Assembly (NCBI RefSeq): GCF_023100945.1
Contig: NZ_CP064689.1
Coordinates: 1,470,001 to 1,534,000, forward strand
Length of the DNA: 64,000 nucleotides
Origin: Bradyrhizobium sp. 200
GTDB lineage: Bacteria > Pseudomonadota > Alphaproteobacteria > Rhizobiales > Xanthobacteraceae
Direction of reading: 5' to 3'
In this document: piece after piece, positions 1 to 7,628 of the stretch
Position numbering within the stretch: position 1 is the stretch's first letter
Layout: each line of letters starts with the position of its first letter
Notes under the pieces: generated by a model
The model's input: the letters and a program-made list of their open reading frames with translations, nothing else
Databases searched by the model: none
What the model was told of the DNA's origin: nothing
Translations under genes and position numbers: made by a program

Positions 1-879
1 ACCCAAAATCTTCCTTGCGTTGGCCTTCATCACCTTCGGCCGGATCTCCTCGCGGATCTCCAGCTTGGCGAAATCGGCCAGCCAGCGGTCGGGCGTAATC
101 ACCGGCCAGTCCGAGCCGAACAGCATCTTGTCCTGCAAAATCGAGTTGATGTAGCGCACGAGAATCGGCGGAAAATATTTCGGCGACCAGCCGGAGAGGT
201 CGATATAGACGTTCGGCTTGTGGGTCGCGACCGACAGCGCCTCTTCCTGCCAGGGGAAGGAGGGATGCGCGAGGATGATCTTCAGGTCGGGAAAATCCGC
301 GGCAACATCGTCCATATACATCGGGTTGGAATATTTCAGCCGCATCCCCATGCCGCCGGGCATGCCTGAGCCGACGCCGGTTTGCCCGGTGTGAAACAGC
401 GCGATCGCGCCGCCTTCATTGATCGCTTCATAAAGCGGATAGGCCATGCGGTCGTTCGCGTAGAAGCCCTGCATGGTCGGATGGAATTTGAAGCCGCGGA
501 CGCCGTATTCCTCGATCAGCTTCCGCGCTTCCCGCACGCCGAGCTTGCCCTTGTGCGGATCGATCGAGACAAAGGGGATCAGGACGTCGAGATGATCGGA
601 GGCGACCTCCAGCATCTCGTAATTGTTGTAGCGGCGAAACCCGGTCTCGCGTTCGGCGTCGACCGGGAAGATCACGGCCGCGATATTCTTGGAGCGGTAA
701 TAGGCCGCGGTCTCCGGTACGGTCGGCGGATGCTTGTGCGGCGATTTGAAATATTCCGCCATGCGCTTCTGGAAATCGTCATAGCCGTCGTCGCCATGCA
801 GGCCGCAGGGCTCTTCGGCGTGGGTATGGATGTCGATCGCGACGACTTTCTCGATATCGGGCAGTTTGAGCTTGGGCAT
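1..879 (-). CDS. Amidohydrolase family protein (Amidohydro_2), 3' end cut by the window
   Basis: Reading leftward from the ATG at 877-879, 293 codons stay open to the window edge, so the C-terminus is missing. The N-terminal IDIHTHAEE carries the metal-binding HxH of amidohydrolases. Further on come FKFHP, an ILAHPSFPW segment and a GSDWPV segment, which match the later His and Asp metal ligands of the TIM-barrel Amidohydro_2 fold seen in decarboxylases and lactone hydrolases. There is no signal peptide, so it should be cytoplasmic. It is divergent from a MaoC pair starting at 986, which suggests a shared catabolic role in CoA-linked degradation. The substrate cannot be read from the sequence. 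Confidence 0.85.
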   Translation of the reverse strand, partial: MPKLKLPDIEKVVAIDIHTHAEEPCGLHGDDGYDDFQKRMAEYFKSPHKHPPTVPETAAYYRSKNIAAVIFPVDAERETGFRRYNNYEMLEVASDHLDVLIPFVSIDPHKGKLGVREARKLIEEYGVRGFKFHPTMQGFYANDRMAYPLYEAINEGGAIALFHTGQTGVGSGMPGGMGMRLKYSNPMYMDDVAADFPDLKIILAHPSFPWQEEALSVATHKPNVYIDLSGWSPKYFPPILVRYINSILQDKMLFGSDWPVITPDRWLADFAKLEIREEIRPKVMKANARKILG

Positions 880-985
880 TGGGCTTCCCCGGCGGCTTGA
901 TTTTTGGATCTGGAAAATTGATTATACTATATAACGAATTCCGCAAGGCGGCAGAAACAAGACGCGGAAAATAAGGGAGTGTGGC

Positions 986-1462
986 ATGGCGCAGGCCGAA
1001 GCCTTCGAGACCGATTTCTGGAAAGACGCCAATCTGCGCAAGGTCTGGGACGACATCGTCCCCGGCGAGCCGCGCAAGACCATCCCCTACACGCTGACGA
1101 AAGAGGCGATCGAACTCTACTGCAAATCGGTCGGCGAGACCCACCCGATCTATTTTGACGAAGCTTACGCCAAAACCACCCGCTATGGCGGGCTGATCGC
1201 GCCGCCCTCGATCCATATCCTCCTGATGTTCTCCTGCACGCCGGCCGACGACTGGATGCGCTCGCCGGGCACGGTGAATGCCGGGCAGTCCTGGAGCTAC
1301 AACATTCCGGCAAGGCCCAATGACGTCATCACCCTGCAGGCCCGCGCGCTCGACAAGTTCATCAAGCGCGAGCGGCTGTTCGTGGTGCACGACAATGTCT
1401 TCTTCAACCAGAAGGGCGATGTAATCTGTTCCGGCCGCGGCTGGACGATTCGGCCGATGTAA
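986..1462 (+). CDS. MaoC-like (hot-dog fold) dehydratase, probable non-catalytic partner subunit
   Basis: A 158-residue hot-dog fold protein of the FAS1-like dehydratase/MaoC group. The region around residues 41-60 (AIELYCKSVGETHPIYFD) lines up with the hydratase-2 motif but reads ETHPIYF where catalytic members have D-x-N-P-L-H. The key Asp/Asn pair is therefore absent, while it is intact in the next gene. A GGAG-type ribosome-binding site (aaggga, 974-979) precedes the ATG. The gap to the next gene is 14 bp and indicates co-translation. By analogy with two-subunit MaoC hydratases, I infer a heteromer in which the downstream protein supplies the active site. It would hydrate an enoyl-CoA. 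Confidence 0.85.
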   Translation: MAQAEAFETDFWKDANLRKVWDDIVPGEPRKTIPYTLTKEAIELYCKSVGETHPIYFDEAYAKTTRYGGLIAPPSIHILLMFSCTPADDWMRSPGTVNAGQSWSYNIPARPNDVITLQARALDKFIKRERLFVVHDNVFFNQKGDVICSGRGWTIRPM

Positions 1463-1476
1463 GAGGGGAGCGATCA

Positions 1477-1926
1477 ATGACGACCACATTCGACAATCTC
1501 TCCGCCGGCGACGTCATCGACGGCCCGAAATTCGCGGTCTCACGCGAATCGATCCGCCTGTTCTGCGATGCCTCGCTCGACTACAACCCGCTGCATCTCG
1601 ACGACGACTACATGAAGGGCAATTTCGGCAAGACCAATTTCGGCGGCATCATCATGCACGGCATGAACAATTTCGGGCTGATCTCGCGCATGATCACGGA
1701 TTGGGCCTGTCCCGCCGGCGCGGTCCACCGGCGGCTTGAGACGCGGTGGGTCAAACCAGTCCGGCCCGGCGATACCATCCAGCCCACAGGGATCATCAAG
1801 GCCAAGCAAACGACTGAAAAATCCCGCTGGGTTTTGATCGACGTGGTGGTGAAGAACCAGCGCGAGGAAAAGGTCGCGACCGGCGAGGCCCTGGTCGAAT
1901 TCCCGCGCGACCTGTTTTGCCAGTGA
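1477..1926 (+). CDS. MaoC-family enoyl-CoA hydratase, catalytic subunit
   Basis: A 149-residue MaoC/hydratase-2 protein. The motif at residues 31-40 (DASLDYNPLH) supplies the expected catalytic Asp35, Asn37 and His40, followed by GGIIMHGMNNFGL around residues 56-68, the usual second half of the hydratase motif. The family adds water across an (R)-specific enoyl-CoA double bond. A strong SD, gaggggag (1463-1470), sits seven bases before the ATG. It is the second gene of a pair with the degenerate MaoC protein upstream. The physiological CoA ester is unknown. Confidence 0.88.
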   Translation: MTTTFDNLSAGDVIDGPKFAVSRESIRLFCDASLDYNPLHLDDDYMKGNFGKTNFGGIIMHGMNNFGLISRMITDWACPAGAVHRRLETRWVKPVRPGDTIQPTGIIKAKQTTEKSRWVLIDVVVKNQREEKVATGEALVEFPRDLFCQ

Positions 1927-2049
1927 TTCCGAACAGCTCCATGGAAGCTCTGGCTTGACGATGCCCCATCGGGCCGAATGGCTGGAATATCATCCACCCG
2001 GCGTTAGGTCCGGATCGGGACAGATGGGCCGGAAAGCGGCCCGTTCGGA

Positions 2050-2078
2050 TTGACATTCGGTGCCCGCATAGCTTAGAA
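2050..2078 (+). promoter_or_regulatory. Candidate sigma-70 promoter for rpmJ
   Basis: TTGACA at 2050-2055 and TTAGAA at 2073-2078 are separated by 17 bp. The -35 box is perfect and the -10 box is weak (3 of 6). Just downstream, AACCGCCC (from 2079) pairs with GGGCGGTT across a six-base loop, giving an 8-bp leader hairpin before rpmJ. The hairpin is not followed by a clean T-run. Confidence 0.5.
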
Positions 2079-2191
2079 ACCGCCCCGTCCCGGGCGGTTG
2101 GCCGCTTTTCGGGATAAATCCCATTTTGCCACTTTCGGGTAGCTCAGGTTCGGGCCTCCAGCACGGCCTTTCAAAGCATCAGGATTGTCCC

Positions 2192-2317
2192 ATGAAGGTC
2201 CGTAACTCGTTGAAATCGCTGCGCGGCCGTCACCGCAACAACCGTCTGGTCCGCCGCAAGGGCCGGGTTTACGTGATCAACAAGGTGCAGCGCCGGTTCA
2301 AGGCCCGCCAGGGTTAA
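2192..2317 (+). CDS. rpmJ: 50S ribosomal protein L36
   Basis: This 41-residue protein begins [15 protein letters not shown] and ends in [11 protein letters not shown], which is the C-minus form of bacterial L36 (about 41 residues, lacking the zinc-ribbon cysteines). It is a component of the large ribosomal subunit that binds 23S rRNA. The ATG at 2192 gives the family's normal length; the longer upstream reading has no support. It has its own promoter and a terminator directly after the stop, so it is probably monocistronic. Confidence 0.97.
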   Translation: MKVRNSLKSLRGRHRNNRLVRRKGRVYVINKVQRRFKARQG

Positions 2318-2345
2318 GCCCTGCGCGCTGCGCCGGCTTTTCTTC
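2316..2345 (+). terminator. Terminator after rpmJ
   Basis: AGCC-ct-GCGC and GCGC-c-GGCT arms fold around a three-base loop and are followed by TTTTC, overlapping the rpmJ stop. The stem has a small internal loop. Confidence 0.5.
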
Positions 2346-2411
2346 GTCGTTTCACAAGTCTTTGACGACGTGCCGCTTTGCGGCGCGATTTTGCGCGTCT
2401 AAACTTGGCCC

Positions 2412-3068
2412 ATGATTTTGAGATTCCCGCGCGCCCGTAACTGCCGGATCGTGGTCCTCGCCGCTGTGATGACAGCCGTGCCGGTGGCCGCTTTTGCCCA
2501 GAACGACCCCAGGGTCGTCCCCCCGCCGAAGGCCCAAAAGCAATTGCCGGAAGCGCCGAGCAAGCTTCCCAAGGTCGGCGCGGATCGCACCCGCGGGCTG
2601 GATTTTCTGTTCGGTGCACTCAAGGCCGCCCCCGATGAAGCCAGCGCCAAGCACGTCGAGGCGCGGATCTGGGCGCTGTGGATGCAGACCCCGAGCGACA
2701 CGGCCGCGCTGCTGATGCTGCGCGCCAAGGCCGCGATGGATGCGAAGAAGATCGACGTCGCGTTGAAACTGCTCGATGCCGTTATCAAGCTGCGTCCCGA
2801 CTATGTCGAGGCATGGAACCGGCGCGCGACGCTGTATTATCTGAAGAGCGACTACACCCACTCGCTGGAGGACATCCGGGAGGTGCTGATCCGCGAGCCC
2901 CGGCATTTCGGCGCGCTGGCCGGGCTCGGCATGATCATGCAGGACATCGGCGATGAGAAGCGCGCGCTCGAAGCGTTCCGCAAGGCGCTGGCCGTCAACC
3001 CGCACCTCGAAAAGGTGCCGGAACTGGTCAAGTCGCTGACCGAAAAGGTCGAAGGCCGCGATATCTGA
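2412..3068 (+). CDS. Exported tetratricopeptide-repeat protein
   Basis: A 218-residue protein with an N-terminal signal peptide (basic MILRFPRAR, hydrophobic core, likely cut after AAFA near residue 29). Residues about 95-205 contain two to three TPR units, seen as A-x-x-L-x-A-V/F patterns: WNRRATLYYLKSDY, LAGLGMIMQDIGDEKRALEAF and KALAVNP. TPR proteins act as protein-protein scaffolds, here presumably in the periplasm. No enzyme signature is present. It stands alone between rpmJ and a small reverse-strand gene. Confidence 0.85.
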   Translation: MILRFPRARNCRIVVLAAVMTAVPVAAFAQNDPRVVPPPKAQKQLPEAPSKLPKVGADRTRGLDFLFGALKAAPDEASAKHVEARIWALWMQTPSDTAALLMLRAKAAMDAKKIDVALKLLDAVIKLRPDYVEAWNRRATLYYLKSDYTHSLEDIREVLIREPRHFGALAGLGMIMQDIGDEKRALEAFRKALAVNPHLEKVPELVKSLTEKVEGRDI

Positions 3069-3274
3069 TACGCGCCTGATCCGACCGAAGGGTCGCGTGA
3101 GCGCAAACAGCAGACACCGACAAGATCGCGCTTGATCGACGACGCCAATTGGCCCGTTCGACTGTTCGCGGTTGCCCGCGGAACCGCACGCATACGCAGG
3201 ATGACGAGAACAAACCCGACTACAGCGTTTTTAGAACCGTTTCGCGTCAGGAAAACGCGTCGATCCCAAACACT

Positions 3275-3454
3275 CTAGTGTACGGCGTTGCTGCCGCGCG
3301 CCATGCCGTCGAGACCAACCGCCGCGTAGAACTGCGCCAGTTCCGCCTCGAGCTGCTCGTTTACCCGCAGCAGGGCCTTGAGTGCGCCGCGGATGTCGCC
3401 ATTGCAACTCGCTACGATCTGATCGATGGCGGCTTCGCTTGCGTCGGAAATCAT
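3275..3454 (-). CDS. Small conserved-looking protein of unknown function (59 aa)
   Basis: The start at 3452-3454 was chosen because CGGAGGA lies just upstream on the reverse strand; a longer reading to 3484 places this SD inside the gene. The product begins MISDASEAAIDQIVASC and contains an Ala/Leu-rich helix (GALKALLRVNEQLEAELAQF) likely to form a short coiled coil. It has no signal peptide and I recognise no domain. The good SD and amphipathic helix support it as a real gene. Confidence 0.6.
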   Translation of the reverse strand: MISDASEAAIDQIVASCNGDIRGALKALLRVNEQLEAELAQFYAAVGLDGMARGSNAVH

Positions 3455-3507
3455 GGGGAGTCCTCCGAAGGTACGCTGGAACAACTTGTAGTGAGCGCCC
3501 CTGTTCC

Positions 3508-3653
3508 TGTGGATGTTGGGTATAGTGCAGGCGCCCGACTAACCCCCTAATCAGGCACGCGCACACATGGCGAAAGTGTCAGCGGCACTGTACAAATTTG
3601 TCGATGACATCACTATGACCCCGCTATCCACAGAAATGGACCTCTGTGGACAA
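3508..3653. promoter_or_regulatory. Cluster of three DnaA-box-like nonamers
   Basis: TGTGGATGT at 3508-3516, CTATCCACA at 3624-3632 and TGTGGACAA at 3645-3653 match the DnaA box (TTATNCACA or its complement) at 7, 8 and 8 of 9 positions. The last two form an inverted pair 12 bp apart. No replication gene is nearby, so this is more likely a DnaA-responsive site than an origin, or chance. Confidence 0.35.
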
Positions 3654-3691
3654 CCTCCGAAACCTGCGCCGACCCGGGCCGTAGCTCGCAG

Positions 3692-4681
3692 GTGCAAAAG
3701 ATCAGCCGGAAATTATCGATGGTGGTAGCGATTGTAGTGACGGCGCTGGCAGTGCTGGCGTTGGTCACGCAAGCCGGCGTTTTTCTGGCACAGCGGGCTC
3801 ATCCGGCCCAGGGCCGGATGATCGAGGTGGCGGGCGGAACCCTCCACATCCTCGATATCGGTCCGCGCGATGCGGCCGGTCCGCCGATTGTGATGCTCCA
3901 TGGCGCGAGTTCCAATCTCGAGGTGATGCGGCAGCCGGTCGGCGAGCGGCTTGCCAGAAAGCACCGCGTGATCCTGATCGACCGTCCCGGGCATGGCTGG
4001 AGCACCCGTACCCGCCTTGAGGGCTCGACGCCCGAAATCCAGGCCCGTATGATCGAGGAGGCGCTGGCAAAGCTCGGCATCGCCCAAGCTATCTTTGTGG
4101 TGCATTCCTGGGCCGGCGCGCTCGGTGCCCGCATCGCGCTGGATTACCCGCAAGCCGTTGCCGGTCTGGTGATGCTGGCCCCGGTCGCCTATCCGTGGCC
4201 CGGCGGCGTCGGGCGCTATAACAGGCTGATCGCCACGCCGGTGATCGGGCCGCTGTTCGCATATACCGTCACGCTGCCGCTCGGCCTCTTGCTGGCGGAA
4301 TCGGGCGCGCGCGGCGTGTTCCTGCCACAGACGATGCCGGATGGATTTGTCCGCAATACCGCAACGCCGCTGTTGCTGCGACCGCGCGAATTCATCGCCA
4401 ATGCGCACGATCTGGTGACGCTGAAGGCGGCGGTGGCCGAGCAGGCGCCGCGCTACGGCGAGATCAAGGCGCCGGTCACCATCATCACGGGCGATGCCGA
4501 CAAGACGGTGTCGACCAACATCCACTCACGGCCGTTCGCGGCCGCCGCACCGAACGCGAAACTGATCGTGTTGCCGGGCGTCGGTCACATGGTCCAGCAG
4601 GCCGCGCCCGATCTCGCCATTGCGGAAGTGGAGGCGATGATCGGTGCGATGACGCCGGGTGCGGAAGCGGCGGCCCATTGA
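3692..4681 (+). CDS. Membrane-anchored alpha/beta hydrolase
   Basis: A 329-residue protein with an N-terminal transmembrane segment (about residues 9-33) followed by an alpha/beta hydrolase fold. Features are the oxyanion strand VMLHGASS (68-74), DRPGHGWS (98-104), a nucleophile elbow VVHSWAGA with Ser139, a late acid in ITGDADKTV and a final His in GVGHMVQQ. The elbow departs from G-x-S-x-G: both flanking glycines are replaced (Val and Ala), though the Ser is kept. The start is GTG at 3692; an ATG at 3716 would only trim the N-terminus. It is probably an esterase- or haloperoxidase-like enzyme facing the periplasm. The substrate is unknown. Confidence 0.85.
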   Translation: MQKISRKLSMVVAIVVTALAVLALVTQAGVFLAQRAHPAQGRMIEVAGGTLHILDIGPRDAAGPPIVMLHGASSNLEVMRQPVGERLARKHRVILIDRPGHGWSTRTRLEGSTPEIQARMIEEALAKLGIAQAIFVVHSWAGALGARIALDYPQAVAGLVMLAPVAYPWPGGVGRYNRLIATPVIGPLFAYTVTLPLGLLLAESGARGVFLPQTMPDGFVRNTATPLLLRPREFIANAHDLVTLKAAVAEQAPRYGEIKAPVTIITGDADKTVSTNIHSRPFAAAAPNAKLIVLPGVGHMVQQAAPDLAIAEVEAMIGAMTPGAEAAAH

Positions 4682-4992
4682 TGTCCGCGGGAGGGTCTAT
4701 CCGAGCGCGGTTCTTGCATGATCAAGCACGCCGATGACGCCGCCCGTGGCTTGACGGCTCCGGATGGGATACGATCGATGCGCGCGGGATTCCGCTGCTC
4801 GTCCCGCCAAGGATGAACCTCGAGCATGATCCGGAAAAGTGGGTACCGGTTTTCCCTCGCGACAAACGCGGAACGCGTTTGCGCGGAGATCATGCTCAAA
4901 TCATAGAGATCGAGCGGGATGACGATTCGAAGAAGAGTCATCACGCTCTAGGAATAGCGATATCGGGCAGCCGACCTTCGAAGGAGAGCGCC
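4682..4992. other. Intergenic region with repeat copy E1
   Basis: These 311 bp contain no gene I can support. Bases 4821-4950 are a copy of palindromic repeat family E, listed separately; the remainder is unremarkable upstream DNA of the next gene. Confidence 0.6.
4821..4950. repeat. Palindromic repeat family E, copy E1
   Basis: It starts with gcatgatccggaaaagtggg and ends with ggagatcatgctcaaatc, so gcatgat and atcatgc are inverted at the two ends. The core 'ggaaaagtgggtaccggttt' recurs in reverse orientation at 30232-30274 and in degenerate form at 10207-10297. Confidence 0.75.
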
Positions 4993-5286
4993 ATGTACGC
5001 CGCCATTCGTCAGGGCAAGGCAAAGGCCGGCAAGGCCGAAGAACTCACACGCAGGATCAAGGAAGGCGCTATCCCCGTCATCAGCGGGGTCGACGGTTTC
5101 ATGGGCTATTACGTGGTCTATGCGCCCGACGACACAGTGATCGCGATCAGCCTGTTCAACAATTTCGCGGCGGCCGAGGAATCCAACAAGCGTGCGCTCG
5201 CATGGATCGAGCACGACCTGGCGCCGCTATTGACCGGCCCGGCCACCGCGATGGCCGGACCCGTGATCGTGCACACGCTGGCTTGA
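4993..5286 (+). CDS. ABM-like (dimeric alpha-beta barrel) small protein
   Basis: A 97-residue protein starting MYAAIRQGKAKAGKAEEL with an aaggag SD at 4981-4986. The pattern of one beta strand, helix (EELTRRIKEGAIPVI), then GFMGYYVVYAPDDTVIAISLF and a second helix matches the antibiotic-biosynthesis-monooxygenase/ABM type dimeric alpha-beta barrel. Such proteins are small oxygenases, isomerases or stress-linked proteins of unknown substrate. No cofactor residues can be assigned. A longer in-frame reading back to 4813 runs through repeat E1 and is unlikely. Confidence 0.7.
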   Translation: MYAAIRQGKAKAGKAEELTRRIKEGAIPVISGVDGFMGYYVVYAPDDTVIAISLFNNFAAAEESNKRALAWIEHDLAPLLTGPATAMAGPVIVHTLA

Positions 5287-5349
5287 AAAGGCGAACGCAA
5301 AACCGGGAGAGGATGCGGCTCCGCAACTCGGGCAGAGCCGCAGACAACC

Positions 5350-5742
5350 TCACTTCGTCTTGCCGTCCTTGTCGAACGAGGAGACATAGGCCCAGAGATC
5401 GCCTGCCTCTTTCTCGTTCTTGATACCGGCGAAGACCATCTTGGTGGCGGGAATCTTCGCCTTCGGATCCTTGATGTATTCGAGGAACACGTCCTTGTTC
5501 CAGGTGATGCCGGAATTCTTGTTGGCGTCGGAATAGTTATAGCCCTCGACGGTGCCGGACTTGCGGCCATCCAGCCCGTTCAGCACCGGGCCCACCTTGT
5601 TCTTGGCGCCTTCCCCGATCGCGTGGCAGGCCAGGCATTTGTTGAACGAGGTCTTGCCGGCGGCAGCGTCCTGCGCCTGCGCGCCCGATGCCGCGGCCAA
5701 AGAGGTAACGACAATCAGCGCGCTCAAAGTCGATGTTTTCAT
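5350..5742 (-). CDS. Class I c-type cytochrome, periplasmic
   Basis: A 130-residue protein with a signal peptide (MKTSTLSALIVVTSLAAASGAQA). The heme-binding CLACH is at residues 36-40 and the likely axial Met102 is in PATKMVFAG, the arrangement of cytochrome c2/c550. One heme only. It would carry electrons in the periplasm between dehydrogenases and oxidases. The ATG at 5740-5742 was chosen because it gives a proper signal peptide; the longer reading adds a charged N-terminus. It is divergent from glcDEF, and a 9-bp inverted repeat lies between them. Confidence 0.93.
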   Translation of the reverse strand: MKTSTLSALIVVTSLAAASGAQAQDAAAGKTSFNKCLACHAIGEGAKNKVGPVLNGLDGRKSGTVEGYNYSDANKNSGITWNKDVFLEYIKDPKAKIPATKMVFAGIKNEKEAGDLWAYVSSFDKDGKTK

Positions 5743-5871
5743 GTGGTGCTCTTCGTTTCTTCCCAGGGAGAGAGGCGGATTTCTTGTGGCAGGCTCGCTT
5801 GAACGGGACAAGCCACGAAACTTTGACAGGTTTCACCATTGCCGACTTGTCCCAGAGAGAACTGGTCGTTT

Positions 5872-5893
5872 GAAGGTTGGCAATCCAACCTTC
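5872..5893. promoter_or_regulatory. Perfect inverted repeat upstream of glcD, candidate operator
   Basis: GAAGGTTGG and CCAACCTTC are perfect 9-bp arms around CAAT. No T-run follows, so it is not a terminator. Its place between the divergent cytochrome c and glcD genes suits a dimeric regulator; GlcC-like GntR proteins are a possibility, not shown. Confidence 0.4.
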
Positions 5894-5987
5894 GGATGGC
5901 CTACCCAAACCCTGGTAGACGTGCTTGATTTGCCACCACAAATCGTTGGTCCGCGAGGCTTGAAGGAAGCAGCATGGAGGGACACGC

Positions 5988-7481
5988 ATGGCCATCATGA
6001 TGCCGGCTGCCGATCAGGCGGTTCTCGGCCGTCGCGGCGAAATCGTGGCGGCCTTGCGGGCAATCGTGCCGGGCGAGGGCGTGATCGACAGCGCGGCCGA
6101 GATGCTGCCCTATGAGTCCGATGGCCTGATGGCCTACCGGCAACCGCCGATGGTCGTGGTGCTGCCCGACACCACCGAGCAGGTCTCGCAGGTCATGAAA
6201 TACTGCTTCGAGCACGGCATCAAGGTGGTGCCGCGCGGCTCCGGCACATCGCTGTCAGGCGGCGCGCTGCCGCTCGCCGATGGCGTGCTCTTGGGGCTCG
6301 GCAAGTTCAAGCGCATCCGCGAGATCGATTTCGACAACCGCGTGGTGGTGACCGAACCCGGCGTCACCAACCTCGCCATCAGCCAGGCGGTGGCGCATGC
6401 CGGCTTCTATTACGCGCCCGATCCGTCGTCGCAGATCGCCTGCTCGATCGGCGGCAATGTCGCGGAGAATTCCGGCGGGGTGCATTGCCTGAAATACGGC
6501 ATGACCACCAACAACGTGCTGGGCTGCGAGATCGTGCTGATGTCCGGCGAGATCTTGCGGATCGGCGGCAAGGCGGCGGAGAACTCAGGCTACGACCTGA
6601 TGGGCATCATCACCGGCTCCGAAGGCCTGCTCGGCGTCATCACCGAAATCACGGTGCGGATCCTGCAGAAGCCGGAGACGGCACGGGCGCTGATGGTCGG
6701 CTTCGCCGAGGTCGAGGCCGCCGGCGAATGCGTGGCGCGGATTATCGGCGCCGGCATCATTCCGGGCGGCATGGAGATGATGGACAAGCCCGCGATCCAC
6801 GCCGCCGAAGCTTTTGTTCACGCCGGCTATCCGCTCGACGTCGAGGCGCTCCTGATCATCGAGCTCGACGGCCCAAGCGTGGAAGTCGACGAACTGATCA
6901 AGCGCGTCGAGGCGATCGCGCAAGGCTGCGGCTCGACGTCTTGCCAGATTTCCACGTCGGAGGCCGAGCGCAATCTGTTCTGGGCCGGCCGCAAGGCGGC
7001 ATTCCCGGCGGTGGGGCGGATTTCGCCCGACTATCTCTGCATGGACGGCACCATTCCGCGCGGCGCGCTGCCGAAGGCGCTGGCGCGAATCCGCGACCTC
7101 TCGGAAAAATACCAGCTCGGCGTCGCCAACGTGTTTCACGCCGGCGACGGCAATCTGCATCCCTTGATCCTCTACGATGCCAACAAGCCGGGCGAGATCG
7201 AGCGGGCGGAGGCCTTCGGCGCCGACATCCTGCGCGCCTGTGTCGAATTCGGCGGCGTGCTGACCGGCGAACATGGCGTCGGCATCGAGAAGCGCGACCT
7301 GATGGGCGAGATGTTTTCGGAAGTAGACCTCAACCAGCAGCAGCGCCTGAAATGCGCCTTCGACGCGCAGGGCCTGCTCAACCCCGGCAAGGTGTTTCCG
7401 ACCCTGCACCGCTGCGCCGAACTCGGCCGCATGCATGTGCATCGCGGCAAGCTGGCGTTTCCGGATATTCCGAGATTTTGA
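5988..7481 (+). CDS. glcD: Glycolate oxidase FAD-linked subunit GlcD
   Basis: A 497-residue FAD-linked oxidase. The FAD_binding_4 (PP-loop) region shows PRGSGTSLSGGALPL (about 85-99), and the C-terminal domain has NVFHAGDGNLHPL, GEHGVGIEKRDLM and the closing LLNPGKVFP typical of GlcD/D-lactate dehydrogenases. It oxidises glycolate (or D-lactate) to the 2-oxo acid, passing electrons to GlcE and GlcF. The SD ggaggga lies right before the ATG. It is the first gene of glcDEF. The gap to glcE is 147 bp, unusually long within this operon, and is filled by a palindromic repeat. Confidence 0.95.
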   Translation: MAIMMPAADQAVLGRRGEIVAALRAIVPGEGVIDSAAEMLPYESDGLMAYRQPPMVVVLPDTTEQVSQVMKYCFEHGIKVVPRGSGTSLSGGALPLADGVLLGLGKFKRIREIDFDNRVVVTEPGVTNLAISQAVAHAGFYYAPDPSSQIACSIGGNVAENSGGVHCLKYGMTTNNVLGCEIVLMSGEILRIGGKAAENSGYDLMGIITGSEGLLGVITEITVRILQKPETARALMVGFAEVEAAGECVARIIGAGIIPGGMEMMDKPAIHAAEAFVHAGYPLDVEALLIIELDGPSVEVDELIKRVEAIAQGCGSTSCQISTSEAERNLFWAGRKAAFPAVGRISPDYLCMDGTIPRGALPKALARIRDLSEKYQLGVANVFHAGDGNLHPLILYDANKPGEIERAEAFGADILRACVEFGGVLTGEHGVGIEKRDLMGEMFSEVDLNQQQRLKCAFDAQGLLNPGKVFPTLHRCAELGRMHVHRGKLAFPDIPRF

Positions 7482-7506
7482 GCATGGTCTTCGCCAGTTT
7501 TTCAAC

Positions 7507-7607
7507 CGTCATACCCCGCGAAGGCGGGGTATCCAGTACGCCGCGACGCCGATTTTCGTCCTCGGCTCCTGCGATTACTGGATCGTCCGCTTTCGCGGAC
7601 GATGACG
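7507..7607. repeat. Palindromic repeat family A, copy A1, inside the glc operon
   Basis: It begins cgtcataccccgcgaaggcg and ends gtccgctttcgcggacgatg-acg. Each end is itself a hairpin (CCCCGCgaagGCGGGG; GTCCGCtttcGCGGAC) and the inner edges atccagtac and ttactggat are inverted. Four more copies occur in the window. Confidence 0.85.
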
Positions 7608-7628
7608 ACATAGTTCGGGTTTGAAAGC

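Noticed and set aside
3500..3680. Chromosomal origin
   Set aside because: Three imperfect DnaA boxes only, with no dnaA, hemE, parAB or AT-rich unwinding region around them.
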